DNA from: Deltaproteobacteria bacterium
Lineage (GTDB): Bacteria; Desulfobacterota; Desulfobaccia; Desulfobaccales; 0-14-0-80-60-11
Direction of reading: 5' to 3'
DNA: 64,000 nt
NCBI GenBank assembly: GCA_030018495.1
Contig: JASEFS010000014.1
Coordinates: 1 to 64,000, forward strand
A program made the translations under genes and the position numbers. Positions 1 through 7,937 of the stretch are shown piece after piece. Within the stretch, counting starts at the first letter, position 1; each line of letters opens with the position of its first letter. The notes below the pieces were generated by a model. The model was given only the letters and a program-made list of their open reading frames with translations. It did no database searches and was not told where the DNA came from.

Positions 1-86
1 CGCAGATTAGCACGTTATATCAAGATGTTAAACTGTTTTTTGAGGTTGATTTACCGTTATTTTCCATGAGACTTTCGCAGAGGTCT

Positions 87-113
87 CAACTTTGAACCTT
101 GAACCTTGAACTC
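87..113. repeat. heptad tandem repeat, TTGAACC family
   Basis: Degenerate tandem copies of a 7-base unit (TTGAACC) end five bases before the stop codon of the minus-strand glutamate synthase gene. The same family recurs at about 2804-2850 and 25327-25356. Nothing else is seen in bases 1-86. Confidence 0.8.
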
Positions 114-117
114 TGCC

Positions 118-2787
118 TCAGTGCCTTACCGCCTCACCCCAGGAGGCCTCCTCCAGGCCTGCCTCCTCGACGTGCGCCAGGACCGCCAGCTTGACGGCCT
201 GGACCTTGCGGTATACTTCCTCGGGCCTTTTCAGTTCGCCGTCCACGGTCAGGAGGTCCCGCTCGACCCTGATGTCGAAGAGGCGCTCGTTCTCCTCGAG
301 GTAGGGGAGGATGAGCCGCCAGTCCGCGTCGCTGAGGGGAACGATCTCCCCGCCGTTCAGCTGCTCCTCCACCACTTGGCCGTAAGGGTCCCGGATATAG
401 AGGGCGCCGCCCGAGGCCAGGGAAAAGAGGTTGGAGCCGGGGTAGGGCGTGGCCTGGTCCCTGAGGCGGCCCCGGTGGTCGAACTCCAGGCCGTTGACCA
501 CCACGAAGCCGCCGCCGTTTAAGGGGTCGCCGGCCATAAAGGATTCGGCCAGAAAGTCCAGGGCAGTGCCGTTGATCACCACCCGGGGGCGCCCCACCGC
601 GTTGATCAGGGGCCGGCCCGCGGCGTTGCCCATGACGTAGACCTCGCCGCCCTTGGCGCCGTACATGAAGGTCTGGCCCACGTCGCCGAAGACCACCAGT
701 TTGCCCCGCTTCATGATCTGGCCGAGCTGGTCCTGGCCGTTGCCGTGCACGTAGATTTCCATGCCGTCGATGCCTGAGGCCAGGTAGTCCCCGGAGCTGT
801 GATACACGTCGAGGCGCACGTCGTCGGTGTTCAACCCGAAGCCGCAGCCCGTGAAGCGCTGGCCCCGGTAGCCGTAAGCGATGAAGCGCCGCCAGCCCAG
901 CTCATAGGCCCGGCACAGCAGCCTGGCATCGCAGTCTTCGCCTTCCGGCGGGAAACCGGAAGCGTCCAGGATAAGAACCGAGTCCTTTTTAGGGGGCGCG
1001 GCCAGGCGCACTCTGGTCTCCCAATCGATCAAGCGGTAGCGGCTCTTGTGGCGCTTGCTGATTTGCGGCGTCTCCCGGAAAATCTGAGTCAGGGTGTCCA
1101 AAACCAGGCGGATGAGGTGGCTCCGTTTTTTGTCGCCCGGGTCATAGCGCCGGTCCAGGAGCAGGCTGAGCCCCGCGATGGCTGCAGCTTTGACGGCATC
1201 GTCGTCCTGGGCCAGTCGGGCCGCGATCTGGAGCTTTTCCAAAAACCGGGAATAGGGCCACTGGGGCACCTGGGCCTTGACCCACTCGTAAAATTTTTGA
1301 CCGCTGGAGTCGGACAAAAGGGCCTTTATTTGGGGGGCCAGTTCCGCAAAACGGTCCGGTTCGATTTCCAGCACCGTGCCTTCCCAGGGCTTCTGGTACC
1401 AGGGCACGGTGACGGGCTTGCCGAACTTGTCCTTGCAAGCCAGAGCCATTCGCCCGTCTTTCTTCTCCAGAGAAAAGACAAACGCGCCGCCGTCCGTGTG
1501 GCTGCCGCCCCGGGCGTTCCAGTACAGGTCGGCCACCGGACAGAAGCGGGGGTCCTCGGAGGCCAGGGACGCGAGGGTCGCGTCGATGGCCTGCTTCTCC
1601 GAGCACACCAGGCCGATCTGCACCTGGCCGTCCTGGAGCGCAAAAACCTGGGGCCGCAACATGGACGTGTCCGTGATGCCGATGAGCTCAAAGCATTTTT
1701 GTTTGGCGTCGTTGCGGGCAATGATGAAAAACCAGGGCCCGTCCGGGGAGCCGTGGATGTTGGCGGCCTGAATCTGCCGATAAATGCGCTGTTTGTTTTT
1801 GGGCAGCAGGTCGAAATCCCGCTCCGTGGTGGGGGCCATGGCCTCGATGACATACTCCAGGGGGTAGCCGTACAGGCGGTTCCACAGGTCAAAGAGGAGC
1901 ACCGCCACTTCGGTGTCGGTGAGGAACTGCGGGTAAAAGTGGCGCTGATTGAGGTACTCGCTCACCGAGAAGTAATTGGCGAAGTCTCCGTTGTGCACCA
2001 GGGCCACGTTCATGGCCGCGAAGGGGTGGGCGCCGCCGGGGTGCCAGACCCGGCCCCGGGTGGGATAGCGCTGGTGCGCGATCCAGATGTGGGCCTTGAA
2101 GTCCAGGAGGTTGTAATACAGGGCCGCCTCTTCGGCGTAGCCCACGATCTTGAGGATCATGAGGTTGCGCCCCTGGGACAAGACGAAGGCCTTCTTGTCC
2201 CCCAGAGAGGCGTAATAGGCCTGGTTCAGCTTGTAGCAGTTCTGGGAGACGAATTCGTCCTCCACATCCCGCCAGGAAACCTCGTAGAGCTTGTGCTGGT
2301 GGATGAAGTATTGCAGCACCTCGGGTTTGACCCGGACGAAATAGCGCCACACATCCGGGGGCTGCACCATGAGGCTGTGCAAGTCCCGCCAGTCGCTCAT
2401 GGTGGGCACGGGGGCGGCGTGGTCGATGCGGAAGACGTTGTTGATGAACTGGGCTTCCACCTGACGCCGGACTTCGGGGTCCAGATAGGCGATTTGGATG
2501 AGGTAGCTGTCATCCAGGATTTCCTGGGAGACGCCGAGGGACGCCGCGTCCAGCCCTACCGCGGCGATGCCGCCGCCCTTGCCGTTGCCCCGGTTGTGCA
2601 TCTGCACGGAGGGCAGGAAGATGTGCTTGCCGGACACCGGCACGTTGGCCGCAAAGCCGGTGACCCCGCAGCCGCCTTCTTCTTCGCTCTTGACCAGATG
2701 CCCGGCAGGGTAGGGCGGGGGCAGGGTCCGGCGGGTTTGCCAGAGTTTTAAGCCCGGGTGGTTGTTATTGTTATTGTTGCCTTGCAT
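118..2787 (-). CDS. glutamate synthase-type protein: class II glutamine amidotransferase fused to GXGXG domain
   Basis: This subunit should hydrolyse glutamine and pass ammonia to a partner FMN subunit. Residues from about 40 carry the class II amidotransferase start (CGVTGFAA, then MHNRGNGKGG). The C-terminal third (about 620-780) has the glycine-rich GXGXG beta-helix seen at the end of GltB (e.g. GLNTDDVRLDVYHSSG). The central FMN domain of full-length GltB is absent and is supplied by the next gene upstream. The ORF track starts at a GTG. The ATG three codons later, with GGTGA five bases before it, is preferred and gives 889 aa. The nucleophile Cys then sits at residue 40, so a 39-residue pro-segment containing a run of Asn must be removed if the enzyme works in the usual way. 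It is the last gene of a minus-strand cluster. Confidence 0.85.
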   Translation of the reverse strand: MQGNNNNNNHPGLKLWQTRRTLPPPYPAGHLVKSEEEGGCGVTGFAANVPVSGKHIFLPSVQMHNRGNGKGGGIAAVGLDAASLGVSQEILDDSYLIQIAYLDPEVRRQVEAQFINNVFRIDHAAPVPTMSDWRDLHSLMVQPPDVWRYFVRVKPEVLQYFIHQHKLYEVSWRDVEDEFVSQNCYKLNQAYYASLGDKKAFVLSQGRNLMILKIVGYAEEAALYYNLLDFKAHIWIAHQRYPTRGRVWHPGGAHPFAAMNVALVHNGDFANYFSVSEYLNQRHFYPQFLTDTEVAVLLFDLWNRLYGYPLEYVIEAMAPTTERDFDLLPKNKQRIYRQIQAANIHGSPDGPWFFIIARNDAKQKCFELIGITDTSMLRPQVFALQDGQVQIGLVCSEKQAIDATLASLASEDPRFCPVADLYWNARGGSHTDGGAFVFSLEKKDGRMALACKDKFGKPVTVPWYQKPWEGTVLEIEPDRFAELAPQIKALLSDSSGQKFYEWVKAQVPQWPYSRFLEKLQIAARLAQDDDAVKAAAIAGLSLLLDRRYDPGDKKRSHLIRLVLDTLTQIFRETPQISKRHKSRYRLIDWETRVRLAAPPKKDSVLILDASGFPPEGEDCDARLLCRAYELGWRRFIAYGYRGQRFTGCGFGLNTDDVRLDVYHSSGDYLASGIDGMEIYVHGNGQDQLGQIMKRGKLVVFGDVGQTFMYGAKGGEVYVMGNAAGRPLINAVGRPRVVINGTALDFLAESFMAGDPLNGGGFVVVNGLEFDHRGRLRDQATPYPGSNLFSLASGGALYIRDPYGQVVEEQLNGGEIVPLSDADWRLILPYLEENERLFDIRVERDLLTVDGELKRPEEVYRKVQAVKLAVLAHVEEAGLEEASWGEAVRH

Positions 2788-2803
2788 TGCTTTCACCGAA
2801 ATA

Positions 2804-2910
2804 GTTCAAGGTTCAAGATTCAAGGTTCAAGGTTCAAGGTTCAAAGTTTAAAATTTATGGTGCGCGGTGCGCACCCTACAGAAAACCGAAAACCGAAAAC
2901 TGAAAACCGG
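2804..2910. repeat. composite repeat: GGTTCAA heptads, half palindrome, GAAAACC heptads
   Basis: The whole spacer between two glutamate synthase genes is repetitive. GGTTCAA-type heptads cover about 2804-2850, a GC-rich piece ending GCGCACCCTACA covers 2861-2880, and GAAAACC-type heptads cover 2881-2909, ending four bases before the next stop codon. Two unrelated heptad families and a palindrome-type element are joined in about 100 bases. Confidence 0.8.
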
Positions 2911-2913
2911 CTT

Positions 2914-4467
2914 CTACGCCCCGCGTCTAAGATCATCATCCACCGGCAGGTTGTAATAGTCCAAATGCACCAGGGTATCGGTGCGGCCCACCAGTTCCCG
3001 GATGCTGCGCATCCCTAAGCGGCGCAGGATTTCCTTGAGCTGCCAGGCCCAGGAGTGGTACAGGTTGCTCACCCGTTTTTCGCCCCACTCCACGGTCATC
3101 ATTTCCACCAGTTCCGGGTCGGTGGTGGCGATGCCCCGGACACAGCCCCGGCCGCTTTCGCACTGATAGCAGCGCAGACACTCCAGGGCCACCATTTCGC
3201 CGGTGCCCACCTGGACGCCGTCCGCGCCCAGCGCGATGGCCTTGGCGATGTCGAACGCGGTGCGGATACCGCCCGACGCGATGAGGGTGACGTGCTCCCG
3301 GATGCCCTCCTGTTTCAGGAACTGGTGCACCTTGGGGATGGCGAACTCGATGGGCATGGCGATGTTTTTCTTGGCGATGTCCGGGGCCGCGCCGGTGCCG
3401 CCGTAGCTGCCGTCCAATTGGACCACGTGCGCGCCGGCGTAATAGCTCCCGACGGCCACCATGTCCACGTCCGTGGGGGTGGATACCTTGACGGATACCA
3501 GGGCCCTGGGGTTGATCTCCTTAATCCAGTCCAGGTGCTTTTTGTGGTCCTCCACCGAATAGACGCTGTGGAAGGGGAAGGGGGAGAACAGGGCGCTGCC
3601 CGGCACCGACTCCCGCATGCGGGCCACCGCGGGGGTGACCTTGTCGCCCAACAGGTGCCCGCCGAGTCCAGGCTTGGCCCCCTGGGCGTACTTGAACTCC
3701 ACCATGCGGACGCGCTGAATGGTGTCCTCCCTGACCCCGAAAAGGCCGGTGGCCACCTGGGTGATGACAAAATCCTGGTATGGTATAAGCTCATCCGGGA
3801 AGCCGCCTTCGCCGGTGGACATCATGGTGTTGAAACGCACCGCGGACCTGAGGCGGGACAGCATGGCGTTGATGCTGATGGAGCCGAAGGACATGCCGGC
3901 GCTGTACCAGGGCACGGAGAGCTTGATTTGGGGGCGTCCGTCGCCCCGGCGGTTCAGCTCCAGCTCCAGGGAGATGTCGTCGTGCGTCAGCTTCAGATCT
4001 TTGTGCCGGGGCGGAAACAGGAAGCGCAGCTTGTCAAAGCCGCCGCCTGACGCACCGGTGCGGTATTCCAGGTCGCTGTAAGGCAGGGTGCCGAACTCCG
4101 CCTGCCACCAGGTGCTCAAAAGCAGGTCGCCGCTCCAGCGGTAGTCGCCCAAAGTGGGATACACCGGATTGAGGCGCACCGTCAGGGCCTGGGCGGGGCA
4201 GTTGGCGACGCAGTAAAAGGCGTTTTTTTCGCAGGCAGGCCCCAGGCAGAGGTAGCTCTTGGGTTTCCTGACGTACTTGCCGGCCTTGGCGTGCACCCCG
4301 TAGGGGCAGACTTCCACGCACTTGCCGCACTGGATGCACTTGGCTTCGTTGCGCCAGACCCGATACTTGGACAAGGGGTTCTTAAAGCGGCACGGGGTTC
4401 GCACCGGGGTGTAGGGGTCGCCGGGCTGCCATTGGTCGTTGACTGGTTTTATCTCTGGTAGTGCCAT
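2914..4467 (-). CDS. glutamate synthase FMN-binding subunit with N-terminal ferredoxin domain
   Basis: Archaeal-type GltB central subunit, expected to reduce 2-oxoglutarate plus ammonia to glutamate on FMN. Residues about 40-95 hold a 4Fe-4S ferredoxin module (CIQCGKCVEVCP, then a second Cys group ending CVANCP). The rest is the FMN TIM barrel with intact family motifs: GGTGAAPDIAKKN, IASGGIRTAFDIAKA, ALGADGVQVGTGEM. The Cys-rich segment ECLRCYQCESGRGC matches the 3Fe-4S loop. At 517 aa it is the length expected for stand-alone FMN subunits. No Shine-Dalgarno sequence precedes the ATG. GTTTTCA-type heptads lie there instead. Electrons must come from another protein, because no GltD-like NADPH subunit is encoded in the window. 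Confidence 0.9.
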   Translation of the reverse strand: MALPEIKPVNDQWQPGDPYTPVRTPCRFKNPLSKYRVWRNEAKCIQCGKCVEVCPYGVHAKAGKYVRKPKSYLCLGPACEKNAFYCVANCPAQALTVRLNPVYPTLGDYRWSGDLLLSTWWQAEFGTLPYSDLEYRTGASGGGFDKLRFLFPPRHKDLKLTHDDISLELELNRRGDGRPQIKLSVPWYSAGMSFGSISINAMLSRLRSAVRFNTMMSTGEGGFPDELIPYQDFVITQVATGLFGVREDTIQRVRMVEFKYAQGAKPGLGGHLLGDKVTPAVARMRESVPGSALFSPFPFHSVYSVEDHKKHLDWIKEINPRALVSVKVSTPTDVDMVAVGSYYAGAHVVQLDGSYGGTGAAPDIAKKNIAMPIEFAIPKVHQFLKQEGIREHVTLIASGGIRTAFDIAKAIALGADGVQVGTGEMVALECLRCYQCESGRGCVRGIATTDPELVEMMTVEWGEKRVSNLYHSWAWQLKEILRRLGMRSIRELVGRTDTLVHLDYYNLPVDDDLRRGA

Positions 4468-4471
4468 TTTT

Positions 4472-4508
4472 TTCAGTTTTCAGTTTTCAGTTTTCAGTTT
4501 TCGGTTCT
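4472..4508. repeat. heptad tandem repeat, GTTTTCA family
   Basis: Five near-perfect GTTTTCA units begin five bases upstream of the start codon of the FMN subunit gene, in the place where a ribosome binding site would normally lie. Confidence 0.85.
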
Positions 4509-4545
4509 TAGAATTCATTTATGACGCAGCAAAAAATAATTTATG

Positions 4546-4631
4546 TGGCGCCGCCGCCTCGGCGGCGCCTGAACCGCCGCCCCCGGCGGTTCTACATTTT
4601 ATCCTCGTTCCCAGGTGCACTCGGGAACGAG
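4546..4631. repeat. three adjacent palindromes between glutamate synthase genes
   Basis: Three inverted repeats follow one another: GGCGCCGCCG with its complement around CCT (about 4547-4569), GAACCGCCG paired with CGGCGGTTC (about 4571-4592, followed by TACA), and CTCGTTCCC paired with GGGAACGAG (about 4604-4631). A relative of the last lies at 11007-11029, and a relative of the second at 33774-33826. No T-run follows, so these are not typical intrinsic terminators. Confidence 0.7.
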
Positions 4632-4699
4632 TAGAATCGGTTTTACGCTTGCCTGTTTCACGGTTTGATTTCAGGAGCAGATCGGATTTTTGCTTTTAA

Positions 4700-4731
4700 C
4701 CAAAAACCGAAAACCAAAAACCAAAAACCGC
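4700..4731. repeat. heptad tandem repeat, AAAACC(G/A) family
   Basis: Units of the type CCAAAAA and CCGAAAA run up to two bases before the stop codon of the following minus-strand gene. Confidence 0.8.
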
Positions 4732-4733
4732 CT

Positions 4734-6149
4734 TTATTCTCCTTCGCGCCTGCCGCCGTCTTTGACCGGCTGGGCGAACAGGGGGGCGAAAATCTCCTGC
4801 TGCAAGTCGTCCACAAACATGGCCCGGCCCACTTCGCCCCGGAGGCGGCGAACCTCCCGGATGCCCATGGCTCCCAGCACCTCCAGCAACTGGTTGTTCC
4901 AGGCCCCCATGAGGTTCATAAGGCGCTGGGCGCCCCGGCGGACGTTGAGCTTCTCCATCTGCACGGGGCAGGAGCCGCCGTTTTGGCATTCGCGGCAGAG
5001 GCGGCATTCCAGGGCCAGGAGAATGGGCAGATCGACGATCACCCCGTCCACGCCGCAGATAATGGCCTTGGCCACATGTTCGGCCATGGCGATGCCGCCG
5101 CTGGCCAGCAGGGTTACGGTGTCCCGGAGATTGTCCGCCACCAGGCGCAGGTGGCAGGTGCGGATCAGGTCCTTCAAGTGCAAGTGGCCGGCGTCCCCGT
5201 ATCCCATGGCGTGCTGGTCCGCGGCCAGGTGGATGACTTCCGCGCCGGCCCCGGCCAACTCCGCCAGGCGCGCCTCGCAGCGGCCGTCAGCCGGCACCTT
5301 GATCATGGTGATGAGCGCGGGATAACGCCTTTTCAAGCTTTCTATTTTTTCCAGAACGCTTTCGTGGTCACCGATTTCCACCAGGGGCACCCCGGCCAGC
5401 AAGGGGTCGTCCAGGTTCAAGGTTTCGCAGACATAGCTGGGAACCAACCGGCCGTCAGCCTGATCGAAATCGGAGCCGAGGTTTTCCCGGGGAATCACCG
5501 CCAGAGTGCTTAGCTGCCGGGCCGCCTGGACCGTGCTTTGGCGGACCTTGTCCGGAGCCGCGCCCAAGGGAGGCTCGGCCAGGAGCACCGGCAAGGGTAT
5601 CTCCACCAGGGGCGGCGGGGTAAAAGCCAGGTCCTTTTGTTCGTTGAATATGAGAAACAGAGGCTTGCGCCCCAGGTCAATGGCCGTGCTGATGTATTCC
5701 CGGCCGTGAATGCCGTCCCGGGTGGGCCGGACGATTTCGCTCATATCCGTCCAGATGGAGTCAAACCCGGGACCCGCGAACGGGCCGCCGTAGCCCGCGC
5801 CGGACACCGGAATCTTGCCGGTTTCAGCCTGGGAATAAGTGCTCAGGATGATTTCCGGCTTCCAGTAGTCGTCCCCCAGGGTGCGGTACTGGGGGTTGGC
5901 GGCTTTAACCACCAGCTCTCGGGGGCAGCCCTGCACGCAGCGGTAGCAGTTTTTGCAAAAATTGTCGATGGTGTCCGTCAGGCTGGTCTGGTCGAAGTCG
6001 CGCTGCCGAAACGCCAGATACGGGCAGGTCTCCTTGACGCAGTGGGTGCAGCGCAGGCAGCCTTCGCCCCAATCGAGAATGGTGCTCTTGCCGGGCGCGG
6101 GGAAGCGGCGGGAAATTGGATGCACGTGGATATGATACTTGGCAGGCAT
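4734..6149 (-). CDS. divergent glutamate synthase FMN-like subunit with two ferredoxin motifs
   Basis: A 471-residue paralogue of the FMN subunit encoded next door. Residues about 30-80 have two ferredoxin-type Cys groups (CLRCTHCVKETCP and CKNCYRCVQGCP). The C-terminal barrel keeps LLASGGIAMAEHVAKAI and the Cys-rich loop ECRLCRECQNGGSC. The middle of the barrel is shortened, and the GAPD/KKN substrate and flavin region of the canonical subunit is not recognisable. It may therefore act as an electron-transfer or structural partner, not as a second synthase. AAGAGGCG precedes the ATG, and only 11 bases separate it from the MetV-like gene, so these are co-transcribed. The family is clear, but the precise role is unknown. 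Confidence 0.75.
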   Translation of the reverse strand: MPAKYHIHVHPISRRFPAPGKSTILDWGEGCLRCTHCVKETCPYLAFRQRDFDQTSLTDTIDNFCKNCYRCVQGCPRELVVKAANPQYRTLGDDYWKPEIILSTYSQAETGKIPVSGAGYGGPFAGPGFDSIWTDMSEIVRPTRDGIHGREYISTAIDLGRKPLFLIFNEQKDLAFTPPPLVEIPLPVLLAEPPLGAAPDKVRQSTVQAARQLSTLAVIPRENLGSDFDQADGRLVPSYVCETLNLDDPLLAGVPLVEIGDHESVLEKIESLKRRYPALITMIKVPADGRCEARLAELAGAGAEVIHLAADQHAMGYGDAGHLHLKDLIRTCHLRLVADNLRDTVTLLASGGIAMAEHVAKAIICGVDGVIVDLPILLALECRLCRECQNGGSCPVQMEKLNVRRGAQRLMNLMGAWNNQLLEVLGAMGIREVRRLRGEVGRAMFVDDLQQEIFAPLFAQPVKDGGRREGE

Positions 6150-6160
6150 GCTACGCCTCT

Positions 6161-6847
6161 TTACGGCCGCTGGTCCGGCCTGAGCACCCGGCGGGGCCCG
6201 CCGGCGTCACCCTGGGACCAGTCCTTGGGCCTGGCAACCTGCATCAGCCGGTCAAGCTGGCCCAGGGCCATGAGGCGCTCGTAAATCTGGAGCCAGGCGC
6301 AGGGAACTTCGGGGTTGAACTCCCGGGCCAGATTGATTTCGCACAGGCCGTTTTTCGGGCCGCCGCAGGGGCCGTTCAGCAGGCTCTTGGCGCAGCGGGT
6401 CACCGGGCAGATGCCCCCGGTGAGCCCCAGCAGACAGTCGCCGCAGCCCCGGCAGTTTTCCAGCCACAGGCCGCGCTCCGCGGTTTCGCCGATGAACAGG
6501 GTGTTCAGGGCCGGGAACACCGGAATTTCGGGCAAATGGGCCGCCAGGGCCTGGACCCCGGCGCCGCAGGCCAGAGAGAGGACGGCCTGGGCCGACTCCG
6601 CCTGTTCGACCACGTCCAAGAGAAATTCGTGGATGCACTGGCGATCCACGCTGTTTTCCCGTATATCCACTTCCCTGCCGGCCATCTGAAAGGCCATCCT
6701 CAGGGCCGCGGCCAATTCCGCCACTTCCTTGCGGCCGCCGGCCACGCATTCAGCCACGCAGGTATCGCAGCCGGACAGGAGGATGCGGTCAAAGCCTTTC
6801 AACATATCCTGGATTTCGGCCAGGGGTTTTCTCGTTCCAACAATCAC
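6161..6847 (-). CDS. MetV-like protein (methylenetetrahydrofolate reductase C-terminal zinc/Fe-S domain)
   Basis: This matches the MetV family, the zinc-binding partner of MetF in acetogens and sulfate reducers. Visible motifs are SGCDTCVAECVAGG near the N terminus, LSLACGAGVQ in the middle, and ENCRGCGDCLLG followed by GGICPVTRCAKSLLNGPCGG. About a dozen Cys residues are retained. In characterised systems MetV sits between MetF and Hdr/MvhD-type electron carriers. Here no MetF is adjacent. It lies instead between an MvhD-like gene and glutamate synthase subunits. It starts with a GTG overlapping the upstream stop (GTGA), which implies translational coupling. The role as an electron-transfer adaptor for glutamate synthase is inference. 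Confidence 0.8.
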   Translation of the reverse strand: MIVGTRKPLAEIQDMLKGFDRILLSGCDTCVAECVAGGRKEVAELAAALRMAFQMAGREVDIRENSVDRQCIHEFLLDVVEQAESAQAVLSLACGAGVQALAAHLPEIPVFPALNTLFIGETAERGLWLENCRGCGDCLLGLTGGICPVTRCAKSLLNGPCGGPKNGLCEINLAREFNPEVPCAWLQIYERLMALGQLDRLMQVARPKDWSQGDAGGPRRVLRPDQRP

Positions 6848-7281
6848 GGTTTGCTTACTCCTTCCCCGCCGGGGGAGCCCGACCGGGCCGGGTTGGGGCC
6901 CAAAGACCGGGCCAGGCGCTGCATTTCAGCCGCCGCCTCGGTCAGGGCCTGCTCGTCTCCCGGGGGTATTCTCGACATTCCCAGGCGCTGGGTTTCAAGG
7001 CCGATTTCAGCCAAATAGTTGCGGGCATAATCCACTCGCCGACCCATGCGAAAGCTGCCCTCGGTGAACCGGCAAAGCTCTTCAGGGCAGCCGATGATCC
7101 AGAGGAGGTCTGCTTCAGTAGATAATATGCGCAGCATCTGGAAGACCTCCACCTTGCTGCTGCAAGGCTCGGCGACGACGCGTCCCTTGAAATCAGAATT
7201 TCCCAAAGTCGCCGCCAGCCTGCCCGGCTCGGGTAGGGCTTGCTGGCAGGCTAGCACCACAATCTGCAACTTCCGGCTCAT
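6844..7281 (-). CDS. MvhD/FlpD-like hydrogenase iron-sulfur subunit
   Basis: A small protein of about 145 aa resembling the MvhD family, a [2Fe-2S] protein that links hydrogenase or formate dehydrogenase to heterodisulfide reductase. It keeps spaced cysteines (VLACQQA, EPCSSKVEV, GCPEELCRF) and the typical C-terminal run in which the chain passes from a G-R-R-V-type segment to an EIGLETQRLGM-type segment. The ORF track starts earlier, but GGAAGTGAG lies six bases before the ATG at 7281, so that start is preferred. It is the first gene of the glutamate synthase cluster and its stop overlaps the MetV-like start. No hydrogenase or Hdr subunit is encoded nearby. Confidence 0.7.
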   Translation of the reverse strand: MSRKLQIVVLACQQALPEPGRLAATLGNSDFKGRVVAEPCSSKVEVFQMLRILSTEADLLWIIGCPEELCRFTEGSFRMGRRVDYARNYLAEIGLETQRLGMSRIPPGDEQALTEAAAEMQRLARSLGPNPARSGSPGGEGVSKP

Positions 7282-7361
7282 AGTTCTCACTTCCGGCATA
7301 AGATAATCATTGCCGCCGTTCTTGAATGCAATTTGTAACATAACCACAACCAGAAGCCAGA

Positions 7362-7384
7362 ATAATATTTCATATAAATATTAT
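7362..7384. promoter_or_regulatory. perfect AT-rich inverted repeat upstream of the MvhD-like gene
   Basis: ATAATATTT and AAATATTAT flank CATAT, giving a perfect 9-base inverted repeat about 80 bases before the chosen start of the cluster's first gene. The setting suits an operator. No matching regulator can be named from sequence alone. Confidence 0.45.
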
Positions 7385-7470
7385 CGTATATGCAGTATTT
7401 TGGATAGATAAAATTATTTTTAAAGGCGTTTTTCCAGGTTCTAATCCAATGCGGCGCAACCAGACAAGAG

Positions 7471-7494
7471 TAGGGACAGGTATCCCCCTGTCCC
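7471..7494. repeat. GGGACAGG palindrome
   Basis: GGGACAGG pairs with CCTGTCCC around a short loop, next to TAG on the left. It lies after the PII gene on its transcribed strand, but no T-run follows, so it fits the palindromic repeat class better than a terminator. Confidence 0.5.
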
Positions 7495-7546
7495 CCTGCG
7501 CCGGTGAGGACGCCTGCGCCTGAAACTGGTCTGCCTGGAAGTATCC

Positions 7547-7936
7547 CTAAGCTTTGGCCGCCAATCCCTTCCTCTCGTCGATATCGCCGGGGTACATCAC
7601 GGCTTCATGGCCCCGCTCCCGGGTGCGGATGCGGATAACTTCCTCCACCGGGTAGACGAAGATGAGCCCGTCGCCTGTTTCGCCGGTATACGCGGACCGG
7701 AGAATGGCCTCGATGGTCTCCTCCAGGTTGTGCTCGCTCAGGATGATGTTGACCTGAATCTTGGTCAGCATGTCCACCTGATAGGTGCCGGAGCGCCCCG
7801 CCAGGGTGATGCCCCCTTGGCGGCCGTGGCCCCGGATCTCAAACATGCTCAGCCCCAAAATGCCGATTTCCTTGAGGGCTTCCTTGACGTCGTTGACTTT
7901 GTCTTCCCGAATAATGGCTTCAATTTTTTTCAACAT
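7547..7936 (-). CDS. nitrogen regulatory protein P-II
   Basis: A PII signal protein of 129 aa that should bind ATP/ADP and 2-oxoglutarate and control the ammonium transporter encoded just upstream. The T-loop GRQGGITLAGRSGTYQVD keeps the Tyr equivalent to the uridylylation site (Tyr51 of GlnB, here 52), while Tyr46 is Gly. The C-terminal RIRT is kept. The usual GDGK before the last strand reads GDGL, so the phosphate-contacting Lys90 is replaced by Leu. The tail is about 17 residues longer than E. coli GlnB. It is the last gene of glnA-amtB-PII, and the amtB linkage favours the GlnK type. Repeats with a GCTGAAA unit lie directly before the ATG. Confidence 0.9.
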   Translation of the reverse strand: MLKKIEAIIREDKVNDVKEALKEIGILGLSMFEIRGHGRQGGITLAGRSGTYQVDMLTKIQVNIILSEHNLEETIEAILRSAYTGETGDGLIFVYPVEEVIRIRTRERGHEAVMYPGDIDERKGLAAKA

Positions 7937-7937
7937 A

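Noticed and set aside
799-2751. 650-aa plus-strand ORF
   Set aside because: Antisense to the amidotransferase-GXGXG gene; its Gly/Val/Ala/Gln/His-rich composition is typical of a shadow frame in GC-rich DNA.
7471-7494. Palindrome after the PII gene considered as its terminator
   Set aside because: No T-run after the stem; it resembles the dispersed palindromes instead.
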